64,000 nt of DNA from UBA10649 sp965278945 (GTDB lineage Bacteria; Actinomycetota; Actinomycetes; S36-B12): assembly GCA_965278945.1 (NCBI GenBank), contig OZ257128.1, forward strand, positions 1,178,001 to 1,242,000, in the 5' to 3' direction. Every line of letters starts with the position of its first letter. Within the stretch, counting starts at the first letter, position 1. This document shows, in pieces, positions 1-8,479 of the stretch. The position numbers and the translations under genes are program-made. The notes beneath the pieces are model-generated. The model searched no databases and was not told where the DNA came from. It saw only the letters and a list, made by a program, of their open reading frames with translations.

Positions 1-162
1 CCCGGAACCGGGCTGTGGGACGCGGTGCGGGCCGCCGCCTGCCTCGCGTGGGCGTGTGCCGATCGCGAAGTCGCGGTTGACCACGTCGCGGTCCTTGCTC
101 AGCTCACCGCACTTGCCGGGGCGGAGCCAGACGCGGGCCGGTACGGTGGACTCGGCACGTGA
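1..162 (+). CDS. C-terminal end of an unidentified protein (5' truncated)
   Basis: Frame 1 is open from the first base to a TGA at 160-162 and gives 53 residues, Ala-rich and probably helical (about residues 5-40), ending in GGLGT. The gene lies upstream of the tlyA operon, where other actinobacteria often have a HAD hydrolase or a small conserved protein. The visible piece has no motif that decides between these. The next gene starts 27 bases later with its own ribosome binding site, so cotranscription is likely but not shown. Confidence 0.5.
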   Translation, partial: PGTGLWDAVRAAACLAWACADREVAVDHVAVLAQLTALAGAEPDAGRYGGLGT

Positions 163-189
163 GCGGCGTGCACTGAAGGAGCGACCATC

Positions 190-678
190 GTGCTGGACGA
201 CCTGCGCACCTACCTCCAACTGGCCGGCGGCGTGACCGAGGCGACGACGAGCAAGGCCAGGGAGGCCGTCAGCGGCCTGCTGTCGCAAGGGCTTTCGCTG
301 TCGACGCGGGCCATGCCGGCTCCCGAGATGATGGGCCAGGTGCAGGAGCTCGCCGACGACCTCGTCGCCACGAGCAAGAACAACCGCGAGATGCTCGTGG
401 GGATGATCCGCGCCGAGGTCGACCGCGCGGTGGGCCGGATGGGCTTCGTGCGCGAGGACGAGCTGGCCGCGCTCCGTCGCCACGTGCAGCGCCTCGAGAA
501 GCAGATTGCCGACCTCGAGCTGTCGACTCAGGCCAATGCGGGCGAGAGCGCCGACGTGCTGCCCGAGCCCACGGCAGAGACCGAGACCGCGACCGAGCAG
601 ACCGACGAGCCGGTCGCCCCTGTTCCCGCGGTGAAGAAGAAGCGCATCATCGTCGCGGAGACAGGAACCGACGCGTGA
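190..678 (+). CDS. Coiled-coil protein, phasin/PhaF-like, upstream of tlyA
   Basis: This is a 162-residue protein. The GTG start at 190 is preceded by GAAGGA at 175-180. Residues about 45-118 are charged heptad-like helix (for example RRHVQRLEKQIADLEL), then comes an acidic Pro/Glu/Thr linker, and it ends with a basic KKKRIIV patch. This layout resembles phasin or polyhydroxyalkanoate-granule regulator proteins, and a similar protein precedes tlyA in many actinobacteria. It has no signal peptide or membrane segment. The next gene overlaps it by four bases (GTGA), so the two are translationally coupled. The function is unknown; a structural or scaffold role is inference. Confidence 0.75.
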   Translation: MLDDLRTYLQLAGGVTEATTSKAREAVSGLLSQGLSLSTRAMPAPEMMGQVQELADDLVATSKNNREMLVGMIRAEVDRAVGRMGFVREDELAALRRHVQRLEKQIADLELSTQANAGESADVLPEPTAETETATEQTDEPVAPVPAVKKKRIIVAETGTDA

Positions 679-908
679 GCACGTTCGACGCGGGCGAGAC
701 GGAGCAGGACCTCGTCCTGCTCGAGGAGGTCGAGGACGAGCTCGTGCTCCCGGTGTGGGAGCCGACCGGCGAGCATCGCGTCGATGCCGCGCTCGACCTG
801 CTGACCTCGCTGGATCCGGACGACGTCGCGACCCATGCACCAGTCTTCGATGAGGTCCACCAGCAGCTTCGGCAGACGCTGAGCGATCTCGACGCGGCCT
901 CGTCCTGA
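675..908 (+). CDS. Small acidic conserved hypothetical protein
   Basis: A 77-residue, strongly acidic protein that begins at a GTG overlapping the previous stop (GTGA, 675-678). It shows an LLEEVEDELVLPVWEPTGEHRVD segment pattern in its first half and a short helix with QLRQTLSDLD near the end. Small proteins containing a WEPTG-like stretch commonly sit just before tlyA in actinobacteria, which supports it as a real gene. I see no catalytic motif, membrane segment or metal site. It ends 24 bases before tlyA, so it is probably part of the same operon. The function is unknown. Confidence 0.7.
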   Translation: MSTFDAGETEQDLVLLEEVEDELVLPVWEPTGEHRVDAALDLLTSLDPDDVATHAPVFDEVHQQLRQTLSDLDAASS

Positions 909-932
909 GCGCTGCCGCGGGACAGGTGCGTC

Positions 933-1763
933 GTGGCCCGACGGCGTCTTGACGCCGAACTCGTGCGCCGGGGACTTGCCCGCTCGCGCGATCACGCTCG
1001 CGAGCTGATCGAGTCGGGCCTGGTCAAGGTCCGTGGTGCTGTGGCGAGCAAGCCGGCCACCCAGGTCGAGGACTCTGACGCGATAGTCGTCCTCGTCGCC
1101 GACCCCGACTCGCACTATGTGTCGCGGGGCGCGCACAAGCTGATCGGAGCCCTCGATCGGTTCGCGTCGATCGACGTCACCGACCGCCTGTGCCTGGACG
1201 CAGGCGCGTCGACCGGAGGGTTCACCCAGGTACTGCTTGAGCGCGGCGCCGCGCGTGTGCTCGCCGTCGACGTGGGGTACGGGCAGCTCGCCTGGCCGGT
1301 TCGGACCGATCCTCGGGTCGAGGTCATCGAGCGCACGAACGTCCGCAATCTCCAGGTGACCGACGTTCCGTTCCGGCCCGACCTGGTGGTCGCAGATCTG
1401 TCGTTCATCCCGCTCGGACTCGTGCTCCCGGCTCTCACCACGGTTGCCGCCGAGACCAGCGACTTCGTCCTCATGGTCAAGCCGCAGTTCGAGGTGGGAC
1501 GTGCGGCCGTGGGCGACGGGGTCGTTCGCGAGCCCGCGCTGCGCGAGTCCGCGGTGGCCGGAGTCGCTCGCTCGGCGCAGGATCTCGGCCTCGGGGTCGT
1601 CGACGTGGTGGCCAGTCCGCTGCCCGGCCCGAGCGGCAACGTGGAGTACTTCCTGTGGCTGGCGAGGGTGGACGGCAGGATGGGGACCTTCGACGGGCGC
1701 TACCTTGACAACGCAGCGCTCGTCGACGTGATCGCCCAGGCCGTGAGGGAGGGACCGCAATGA
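933..1763 (+). CDS. tlyA: TlyA-type 16S/23S rRNA 2'-O-methyltransferase (hemolysin A family)
   Basis: This 276-residue protein has an N-terminal S4 RNA-binding domain (about 1-60; RRRLDAELVRRGLARSRDHA) followed by an FtsJ-type Rossmann methyltransferase. The SAM motif DAGASTGGFTQVLLERGA is near residues 88-105 and VKPQFEVG near 183-190. TlyA methylates ribose 2'-O positions in 16S and 23S rRNA (C1409 and C1920 in mycobacteria), and its loss gives capreomycin resistance there. The GTG at 933 gives the usual family length. The gene ends in an ATGA overlap with nadK, the same order as Rv1694-Rv1695. Confidence 0.95.
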   Translation: MARRRLDAELVRRGLARSRDHARELIESGLVKVRGAVASKPATQVEDSDAIVVLVADPDSHYVSRGAHKLIGALDRFASIDVTDRLCLDAGASTGGFTQVLLERGAARVLAVDVGYGQLAWPVRTDPRVEVIERTNVRNLQVTDVPFRPDLVVADLSFIPLGLVLPALTTVAAETSDFVLMVKPQFEVGRAAVGDGVVREPALRESAVAGVARSAQDLGLGVVDVVASPLPGPSGNVEYFLWLARVDGRMGTFDGRYLDNAALVDVIAQAVREGPQ

Positions 1764-2689
1764 CCGAAGGCAGTTCCGCTCGCCGCGTCCTTCTGGTCGT
1801 CAACCCGCGCAGCATGGAGGCGACGGGCGTCCTCACGTCGGTCGTCGGCGCGCTTCTGGCATCTGGCGCCGAGGTCGCCGTGACGGACGAGGATCGTGAC
1901 GCGATCGTCTCCGCCGGCGGTTCCCCGGTAGACGCGGCCGTCACTGTCGTCGCGTCCGACGAGCACGCGGCGGATGGCTCCGACGTGGTCGTGGTCCTCG
2001 GCGGCGACGGCACGGTCCTGCGCGCGGCCGAGCTTGCACGAGCCAGCGAGGCGCCGCTGTTCGGCGTCAATCTCGGACACGTTGGATTCCTCGCCGAGGC
2101 CGAGCCCGACGACCTGTCCGCGGTCGTCGACGCCATCGTCAATCGCCGGTGGGAGGTCGAGGAGCGCATGACCCTCGACATTCGCATCCTGCATGGCGGG
2201 GACCTGATCCATCAGACGTGGGCGCTGAACGAGATGGCACTCGAGAAGCGCGCCCGCGAGCGGATCATTGACATCGTCGTCGAGGTCGACGGTCGACCGC
2301 TGTCCCGTTGGGGCTGCGACGGAGTCGTGTGCGCGTCTCCGACCGGGTCGACCGCGTACGCCTTCTCGGCCGGCGGCCCCGTGATCTGGCCCGAGGTGTC
2401 GGCGATGCTGGTCGTGCCGCTCAGCGCGCACGCCCTGTTCGCCAGGCCGCTGGTGGTCTCGCCCACGTCGGTCGTCGCCTTCGAGGTCGGCCGCGACGTT
2501 GCAGCCCTCATGTCTGCGGACGGTCGACGCATGATCGACGTCGGCGGCCACAGTCGCGTCGAGGTCCGCCAGCATCCCAAGCCCGTGCGCTTCGCCCGCC
2601 TGGCGAAGGCACCGTTTACCGATCGGCTCGTGGCCAAGTTCGAGTTGCCCGTCGAAGGCTGGCGGGGACGGCGCTCGGACGGCTCATGA
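1760..2689 (+). CDS. nadK: NAD kinase
   Basis: A 309-residue cytosolic enzyme that phosphorylates NAD+ to NADP+ using ATP or polyphosphate. The family hallmarks are present: GGDGT in VVVLGGDGTVLRAAE (about residues 78-92), the NE motif in ALNEMALEK, and the Gly-rich segment SPTGSTAYAFSAGGP (about 194-208). Its length matches actinobacterial NAD kinases. The ATG overlaps the tlyA stop by four bases, and its own stop overlaps the recN ATG, so translation is coupled across three genes. Nothing unusual. Confidence 0.96.
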   Translation: MTEGSSARRVLLVVNPRSMEATGVLTSVVGALLASGAEVAVTDEDRDAIVSAGGSPVDAAVTVVASDEHAADGSDVVVVLGGDGTVLRAAELARASEAPLFGVNLGHVGFLAEAEPDDLSAVVDAIVNRRWEVEERMTLDIRILHGGDLIHQTWALNEMALEKRARERIIDIVVEVDGRPLSRWGCDGVVCASPTGSTAYAFSAGGPVIWPEVSAMLVVPLSAHALFARPLVVSPTSVVAFEVGRDVAALMSADGRRMIDVGGHSRVEVRQHPKPVRFARLAKAPFTDRLVAKFELPVEGWRGRRSDGS

Positions 2690-4407
2690 TCAGCGAGTTG
2701 CGCATCCGCGGTCTCGGGGTGATCGATGACGCGGTGGTGCCATTCGCGCCCGGTCTGACGGTGCTCACCGGCGAGACCGGGGCCGGGAAGACCATGGTGC
2801 TCAGCGGCCTGGGGCTCATCATGGGCCGGAAGGCCGATGCCGGTGACGTCCGCACGGGCTCGCCGCGCGCCGACGCCGATGGCGAGTGGCTCCTTGATCC
2901 GGCCGATGCGGACGCGGTCGTCGCGCGGCTGGAGGAGGCGGGGGCGGACGTGGAGTTCGACGACGGCCGAGTCGTGCTTCTCCTGAGCAGGTCCGTGGCC
3001 GCCGAAGGCCGAAGCAAGGCGTTCGCCGGGGGCCGGAGTGTTCCCGCGGGAGTGCTCGCGGAGATCACCGAGCACCTCATCGCGGTGCACGGCCAGTCCG
3101 ATCAGGCGCTGCTGCGCGAGCCGCGTCAGCAGCGTGAGCTGCTCGACCGCTTCGGCGGCGCCAAGCTCGCCGCGGCACTCGCCGGCTATCGCTCCGCATT
3201 CGCGCAGTGGCGCACGTCCGAGGCCGAGCTGAGGCAGCTGGTCGGCAGTCGCGCGGAGCAGGTTCGCGATGCCGCGCTGCTGCGCCACGGCATCGACGAG
3301 ATCGCGGCGGTCCAGCCGGAGTCCGGGGAGGACGAGGCGCTCAAGGCGCAGGCGACGGTCCTCGCGCACTCGACCGACCTGATCGCGGAGGTGGGCACCG
3401 CTCGTGCCCTGCTCGTCGGCGACGACGACGCCACCGGCACGAGTGCCGCGGAGGTGGTCGCGCAGGCACGGCGCGCGGTGGAGCGCGCTTCCGCGCTCGA
3501 CGCGAGCCTGGCGCCGCTGCTTCGCCAGTTCGACGCACTGGTGGAAGCGGTCGACGGCACGGCGGGCGAGCTGGGCCACTACGTCCAGGGGATCGATGCC
3601 GACCCGCTACAGCAGGCCGCAGTCGAGGAGCGCCGCCAGGCGATCTCCGCACTCAAGCGGCGCTACGGCCCCGGACTCGACGACGTCATCGCCTGGTGGG
3701 CGGACGCCGAGCTCAAGGTTGGCGCGGCCGACGGAGCTGACGCTCGTATCGAGCAGCTGACCCAGGAGGTCGCGGGCCTGCGCGAGCAGACTCTCGCCGC
3801 CGCATCTCTCGTGACCACGGCGCGCACCTCCGCCGCACGGGCATTCGCGGTGGCCGTGACCGAGGAGCTGCACGCGCTCGCGATGGCCGACGCCGAGCTC
3901 AGCGTCGCGCTCGACTCGACCAGCGACATTGCCAAGTTCACCGTCGACGGGGCCGACACCGTGGCGATGCTCCTTAAGCCGCATGCCGGCAGCGAGCCCA
4001 GGCCCCTGGCCAGGGGAGCATCCGGCGGCGAGCTGTCGCGGATCATGCTCGCGATCGAGGTCGTGCTCGCCGGGGTCAACAGCGTTCCGACCTTCGTCTT
4101 CGACGAGGTCGACGCGGGCATCGGCGGCAAGGTGGCCGTCGAGGTCGGCAGGCGGCTCGCCCGGCTGGCCCGATCCGCGCAGGTCATCGTCGTCACGCAC
4201 TTGCCTCAGGTGGCCGCGTTCGCCGACCGGCATGTCGTCGTCTCCAAGGACCAGGACGGGCGGGTGACTGCTGCCAGCGTCACCGCTGTCGAGGGGGAGG
4301 ACCGGGTCAGGGAACTGGTCCGCATGCTGTCCGGACTGGAGGACTCCCAGTCGGGCGCGGAGCACGCCGCCGAACTCCTCGCGCTCGCCGCGGGGGAGCG
4401 CTCATGA
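2686..4407 (+). CDS. recN: DNA repair protein RecN
   Basis: This 573-residue SMC-like ATPase acts in double-strand break repair. It begins at the ATG (2686) overlapping the nadK stop, with the family start MISELRIRGLGVIDDA. Upstream in-frame codons lie inside nadK and were rejected. Walker A is GETGAGKT (about residues 28-35). The ABC signature region GASGGELSRIMLAIE and Walker B FVFDEVDAGIGG lie near residues 445-480, followed by the VTHLPQVAAFAD switch. Long helical arms occupy the middle. The stop overlaps the next gene (ATGA). Confidence 0.95.
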   Translation: MISELRIRGLGVIDDAVVPFAPGLTVLTGETGAGKTMVLSGLGLIMGRKADAGDVRTGSPRADADGEWLLDPADADAVVARLEEAGADVEFDDGRVVLLLSRSVAAEGRSKAFAGGRSVPAGVLAEITEHLIAVHGQSDQALLREPRQQRELLDRFGGAKLAAALAGYRSAFAQWRTSEAELRQLVGSRAEQVRDAALLRHGIDEIAAVQPESGEDEALKAQATVLAHSTDLIAEVGTARALLVGDDDATGTSAAEVVAQARRAVERASALDASLAPLLRQFDALVEAVDGTAGELGHYVQGIDADPLQQAAVEERRQAISALKRRYGPGLDDVIAWWADAELKVGAADGADARIEQLTQEVAGLREQTLAAASLVTTARTSAARAFAVAVTEELHALAMADAELSVALDSTSDIAKFTVDGADTVAMLLKPHAGSEPRPLARGASGGELSRIMLAIEVVLAGVNSVPTFVFDEVDAGIGGKVAVEVGRRLARLARSAQVIVVTHLPQVAAFADRHVVVSKDQDGRVTAASVTAVEGEDRVRELVRMLSGLEDSQSGAEHAAELLALAAGERS

Positions 4408-4955
4408 CGATTGAGTACCTCGAGACGAAGGCACCGCCGCGGCAGCGTCGGTGGCCTTGGCTCCCCGGGCTGGCCGTCGTCCTGGTCCTTGCCGCGGTCG
4501 CCGGGTTCGTGGTGTGGTCAGAGCAGGCGAAGGGTGCCGCGAACCAGACACTGTCCGCGGCGGTCTTCGAGGCGCAGGAGCGATCGCGAGTGGGCGAGGA
4601 TCGGGTTCTGTCGACCCTTGCCTACGCGGCACCGATGATCTGGTCGACCGAGGTTCCCGAGGACGTGCAGGCCGGACTTCGTGCCCTCGTCGAGCGCAGT
4701 GCCGCGGATGCATCCGCGACGCTCACCGAGGTCGCCGACTCCGTTGCCGGGATCTGGCTCCTGCCGTGGCAGGGCGCCCAGCGGCAGGCTCGGGACGCCG
4801 TCATGGATCTGATCGTGGCGGAGCGGTCCCGGTTCGATCGCATCGCGGCCGATGCCCGCCAGATCGGGTCGGTCCTGGGGGAGGCGAGGCCGTCCGAGGT
4901 CGAAGCACTCGCCGCCTTGCGCGCGTCCGGGGCGAACGAAGAGCCCGTCCGCTGA
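4404..4955 (+). CDS. Single-pass membrane protein of unknown function between recN and pyrG
   Basis: A 183-residue protein coupled to recN by ATGA. Residues about 20-42 (LPGLAVVLVLAAVAGFVVW) form one membrane segment, and the RQRRWPW before it suggests N-in topology. The exterior part is helical and moderately charged, with no catalytic motif. In mycobacteria this slot is filled by steA and steB (Rv1697-Rv1698). This protein has the SteB-like arrangement of an N-terminal membrane anchor, but it is much shorter and I cannot show homology. The function is unknown. Confidence 0.75.
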   Translation: MTIEYLETKAPPRQRRWPWLPGLAVVLVLAAVAGFVVWSEQAKGAANQTLSAAVFEAQERSRVGEDRVLSTLAYAAPMIWSTEVPEDVQAGLRALVERSAADASATLTEVADSVAGIWLLPWQGAQRQARDAVMDLIVAERSRFDRIAADARQIGSVLGEARPSEVEALAALRASGANEEPVR

Positions 4956-4961
4956 TAGTCT
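4956..4961 (+). promoter_or_regulatory. Candidate -10 box (TAGTCT) for a near-leaderless pyrG transcript
   Basis: TAGTCT ends eight bases before the pyrG ATG. No Shine-Dalgarno sequence lies between them (GGTCTTCC). This fits the actinobacterial TANNNT -10 with transcription starting at or next to the start codon. No clear -35 is visible. Confidence 0.4.
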
Positions 4962-4969
4962 GGTCTTCC

Positions 4970-6628
4970 ATGGAGAAAACGACGACCAAGCACCTGTTTG
5001 TCACCGGGGGCGTCGCCTCCTCACTGGGTAAGGGCCTCACCGCTTCCTCGCTCGGAAGCCTGCTGAAGGCACGCGGGCTTCGCGTCACCATGCAAAAGCT
5101 GGATCCGTACCTGAACGTCGATCCCGGCACGATGAATCCCTTCCAGCACGGCGAGGTCTTCGTCACCGACGACGGCGCCGAGACCGACCTCGATGTTGGC
5201 CATTACGAACGGTTTCTCGATACCGACCTCCACGGATCGGCCAACGTCACGACCGGCCAGGTGTACTCCACGGTCATCGCCAAGGAGCGCCGCGGGGAGT
5301 ATCTCGGCGACACCGTCCAGGTCATCCCGCACATCACTAACGAGATCAAGTCGCGTATCCGCAGGATGGCCAGCCCCGACGTCGATGTCGTGATTACCGA
5401 GGTCGGCGGCACCGTGGGCGACATCGAGTCCCTGCCCTTCCTCGAGGCCATCCGCCAGGTGCGGCACGAGATCGGTCGCGAGAACGTCTTCTTCCTTCAC
5501 GTGTCATTACTCCCGTACATCGGCCCGTCCGGCGAGCTGAAGACCAAGCCCACCCAGCACTCGGTCGCCTCCCTGCGCAACATCGGCATCCAGCCCGACG
5601 CGATCGTCCTGCGCGCCGACCGCGAGGTGCCGTCGAGCATCAAGCGCAAGATCTCATTGATGTGCGATGTCGACACCGAGGCCGTCGTTGCCGCCGTCGA
5701 CGCACCGAGCATCTACGACATCCCCAAGGTCCTCCATCGCGAGGGCCTTGACGCTTATGTCGTCCGGCGCCTGGACCTGCCATTCCGCGATGTCGACTGG
5801 ACCGTGTGGGACGAGCTGCTCCGTCGGGTCCACAAGCCAGCGAACGAGGTCACGATCGGTCTGGTCGGCAAGTACATCGACCTGCCCGACGCGTACCTGT
5901 CCGTGACCGAGGCCATGCGCGCCGGCGGGTTCCACAACGACTGCCGCGTCAACATCCGCTGGGTGTCCAGCGACGACTGCGCCACCCTCGAGGGAGCCGA
6001 GCGCAATCTCGGCGATCTCGACGGCATCGTCATCCCCGGCGGCTTCGGAGTCCGGGGCATCGAGGGCAAGCTCGGTGCCTTGAAGTTCGCTCGCGAGAAC
6101 GGCCTCCCCGCTCTCGGGCTGTGCCTGGGCCTGCAGTGCATGGTGATCGAGTACGCGCGCAACGTGGCCGGGCTGGAGGGTGCGAACTCCCTGGAGTTCG
6201 ACGAGTCCACCCCGCATCCGGTCGTCGCGACGATGGCCGACCAGCGCGATGTGGTGTCCGGCGAGCGCGACATGGGCGGCACGATGCGCCTTGGCCTGTA
6301 CCCCGCGAAGCTCGCCGAGGGGTCGCAGGTCGCGAACGTCTACGGACTGCCGTACGTCGACGAGAGGCATCGGCACCGCTACGAGGTCGCGAACTCGTAC
6401 CGCGCCCAGCTCGAAGAGGCAGGACTGCGCTTCTCGGGAACGTCGCCTGACGGCCGACTCGTCGAGTTCGTCGAACTGCCCGCGGACGCCCATCCTTTCT
6501 ACGTCGGCACCCAGGCGCATCCGGAGTTTCGGTCGCGCCCCACGCGTGCGCACCCGCTGTTCGCCGGGCTGGTCGGCGCCGCGCTGACTCGCTCCCAGCA
6601 GCAGCACGAAGCCCTAGCGCAGGGATGA
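4970..6628 (+). CDS. pyrG: CTP synthase
   Basis: This 552-residue enzyme converts UTP to CTP with glutamine and ATP. The N-terminal synthase domain opens with KHLFVTGGVASSLGKGLTAS and contains the conserved DPYLNVDPGTM segment. The C-terminal class-I glutaminase domain has the nucleophile in LGLCLGLQCMV and the His-Glu pair in QAHPEFRSRP. The start was set at the ATG (4970) because homology begins there; the longer open frame overlaps the preceding gene. No leader attenuation structure is visible, and the transcript may be leaderless. The stop overlaps the NUDIX gene (ATGA). Confidence 0.97.
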   Translation: MEKTTTKHLFVTGGVASSLGKGLTASSLGSLLKARGLRVTMQKLDPYLNVDPGTMNPFQHGEVFVTDDGAETDLDVGHYERFLDTDLHGSANVTTGQVYSTVIAKERRGEYLGDTVQVIPHITNEIKSRIRRMASPDVDVVITEVGGTVGDIESLPFLEAIRQVRHEIGRENVFFLHVSLLPYIGPSGELKTKPTQHSVASLRNIGIQPDAIVLRADREVPSSIKRKISLMCDVDTEAVVAAVDAPSIYDIPKVLHREGLDAYVVRRLDLPFRDVDWTVWDELLRRVHKPANEVTIGLVGKYIDLPDAYLSVTEAMRAGGFHNDCRVNIRWVSSDDCATLEGAERNLGDLDGIVIPGGFGVRGIEGKLGALKFARENGLPALGLCLGLQCMVIEYARNVAGLEGANSLEFDESTPHPVVATMADQRDVVSGERDMGGTMRLGLYPAKLAEGSQVANVYGLPYVDERHRHRYEVANSYRAQLEEAGLRFSGTSPDGRLVEFVELPADAHPFYVGTQAHPEFRSRPTRAHPLFAGLVGAALTRSQQQHEALAQG

Positions 6629-7302
6629 CCGACGAGGTCTGGACCGGTCCGGTCGTCGATGCAGGTGAGTCCCGCCCCGTAGTCCGACGGGACGTTCGCT
6701 TCGTCGGCAATGTGTGGGAGATCGTCAGCGACGTCGTCGACTTCGGCACCGCCTCGATAACCCGCGACATCCAACGGCACCCCGGCGCGGTCGCGATCAT
6801 CGCGCTCGACGACGAGGACCGAGTGCTCCTCATCCGGCAGTACCGACATCCGGTCGCCATGTACTTGTTCGAGCCACCCGCCGGACTGCTCGACGTCACC
6901 GGCGAGCCTGCGCAGGACACCGCCGCCCGCGAACTGGCCGAGGAGGCCGGACTTGTCGCCGATCACTGGCATGTTCTCGTGGACATGCTCAATAGTCCGG
7001 GTGGGTCATCGGAGGCCATTCGGATCTACCTGGCGCGCGGCCTGCACAGCATTCCCGGCGGTCGACCGCGCACTGGCGAGGCCGAGGAGGCCTTCCTGCC
7101 GCAGGCGTGGGTCGATCTCGACGAGGCCCGCGACCTGATCATGAGCGGGAAGGTCAGCAGTCCGCATGGAGTCGCAGGCGTCCTGGCCGCGTGGGCATCG
7201 CGGGCGAACGGCTGGACCGACCTGCGGCCTGTCGACTCGCCGTGGCCAGCACGCGAGCATCTGGTCGCCAGCGATCGGGTGTTCCTTCGCCCGCCGACGT
7301 AG
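6625..7302 (+). CDS. NUDIX hydrolase, ADP-ribose pyrophosphatase type
   Basis: A 225-residue cytosolic hydrolase coupled to pyrG by ATGA. The Nudix box runs from GLLDVTGEPAQ through ARELAEEAGL (about residues 91-114). It contains the essential REUxEExGU core and has one extra residue between the first Gly and Glu compared with the classical spacing. The same variant and neighbourhood occur in Mycobacterium Rv1700, an ADP-ribose pyrophosphatase. The likely reaction is ADP-ribose to AMP plus ribose-5-phosphate with Mg2+. Substrate assignment rests on synteny and motif only. Confidence 0.88.
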   Translation: MTDEVWTGPVVDAGESRPVVRRDVRFVGNVWEIVSDVVDFGTASITRDIQRHPGAVAIIALDDEDRVLLIRQYRHPVAMYLFEPPAGLLDVTGEPAQDTAARELAEEAGLVADHWHVLVDMLNSPGGSSEAIRIYLARGLHSIPGGRPRTGEAEEAFLPQAWVDLDEARDLIMSGKVSSPHGVAGVLAAWASRANGWTDLRPVDSPWPAREHLVASDRVFLRPPT

Positions 7303-7363
7303 CCGGCGACCTTAGGCTAGGCCCAGGGTCCCGGCCCGGGGTCCACGGACGAGGCAGGCACAT

Positions 7364-8479
7364 GTGAAGGTCGGCATCCCGCGCGAGATCAAGAACCATG
7401 AGTACCGCGTTGCCATCACCCCGGCCGGAGTGTTCGAGCTGGTGCGCCACGGGCATGAGGTGGTCATCGAGACCGATGCGGGCGTGGGCTCCTCGATCCC
7501 GAACGCCGACTACGTCGCGGCTGGCGCCACGATCCTCGCGACCGCCGACGAGGTCTGGGCGAGCGCGGACATGATCCTCAAGGTCAAGGAGCCGATCGCG
7601 GTCGAGTACCCGCGGATGCGCGCCGGGCAGGTGCTGTTCACCTACCTGCACCTGGCCGCCGACCGTCCGCTGACCGAGGAACTGGTCGCCCGCGACGTCA
7701 CCGCGATTGCGTACGAGACGGTCGAGCTCGACGACCGATCCCTGCCCCTGCTGGCCCCGATGTCGGAGGTCGCCGGACGGCTGGCTCCCCAGGTCGGCGC
7801 CCAGGCATTGATGCGCGCGCACGGTGGCCGCGGCGTCCTCATGGGCGGGGTGTCCGGTACCTATGCCGCAAAGGTGGTCGTCATCGGCGCCGGGGTCTCG
7901 GGTGCGAACGCGGCAGCGATCGCGCTGGGAATGCAGGCCGAGGTCCTGCTCCTGGATCGCAACATCGCCCGCCTTCGCCAGATCGACGCGATCTACCAGG
8001 GCCACATGCAGACCGTGGCATCGAACGCCTACGAGATCGAGCGGGCCTGCCTGGACGCCGACATGGTTATCGGAGCGGTGCTCGTCCCCGGTGCCAAAGC
8101 CCCCAAGCTGGTCACGAACGACCTGGTCTCGCGGATGAAGCCCGGATCAGTGCTGGTCGACATCGCCATCGACCAGGGAGGCTGCTTCGAGGACTCGCGG
8201 CCCACCACGCACGCCGACCCGACGTACACGGTGCACAACTCGGTGTTCTACTGCGTGGCCAACATGCCCGGCGCGGTGCCCAACACATCGACGTATGCGC
8301 TGACCAACGTGACGTTGCCGTACGCCCTCGCGCTGGCCGACAAGGGCTGGCAGCAGGCCCTGCGCGAGGACCACTCGCTCGCCCTCGGCCTGAATGTGCA
8401 CGCAGGCCAGGTCACCTACGGCGCAGTCGCCGAGAGTTTCGGCATGCCGTCGGTATCGATCGAGGACGTGCTCGCCTGA
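7364..8479 (+). CDS. ald: Alanine dehydrogenase
   Basis: A 371-residue enzyme interconverting L-alanine and pyruvate plus ammonia with NAD. The N-terminus MKVGIPREIKNHEYRVA is diagnostic. The active-site Lys is in ILKVKEP and the His in TYLHLAADRP. The NAD-binding Rossmann motif is VIGAGVSGANAA (about residues 170-181). Length matches the family. The GTG at 7364 is the start; the overlapping ATG at 7362 is followed at once by a stop. A TAGGCT at 7314-7319 could be the -10 of its own promoter, with a leader of about 40 bases. Confidence 0.95.
   Translation: MKVGIPREIKNHEYRVAITPAGVFELVRHGHEVVIETDAGVGSSIPNADYVAAGATILATADEVWASADMILKVKEPIAVEYPRMRAGQVLFTYLHLAADRPLTEELVARDVTAIAYETVELDDRSLPLLAPMSEVAGRLAPQVGAQALMRAHGGRGVLMGGVSGTYAAKVVVIGAGVSGANAAAIALGMQAEVLLLDRNIARLRQIDAIYQGHMQTVASNAYEIERACLDADMVIGAVLVPGAKAPKLVTNDLVSRMKPGSVLVDIAIDQGGCFEDSRPTTHADPTYTVHNSVFYCVANMPGAVPNTSTYALTNVTLPYALALADKGWQQALREDHSLALGLNVHAGQVTYGAVAESFGMPSVSIEDVLA
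8462..8466 (+). promoter_or_regulatory. Shine-Dalgarno GAGGA supporting a CTG start for xerD
   Basis: GAGGA inside the end of ald lies nine bases before CTG 8476-8478. That is ideal spacing for initiation at this non-standard codon, which overlaps the ald stop as CTGA. Confidence 0.6.

Noticed and set aside
528..1760. 410-residue open frame antisense to tlyA
   Set aside because: It is a GC-driven shadow: tlyA on the other strand has family motifs and clean gene overlaps, while this frame has no motif or ribosome binding site.
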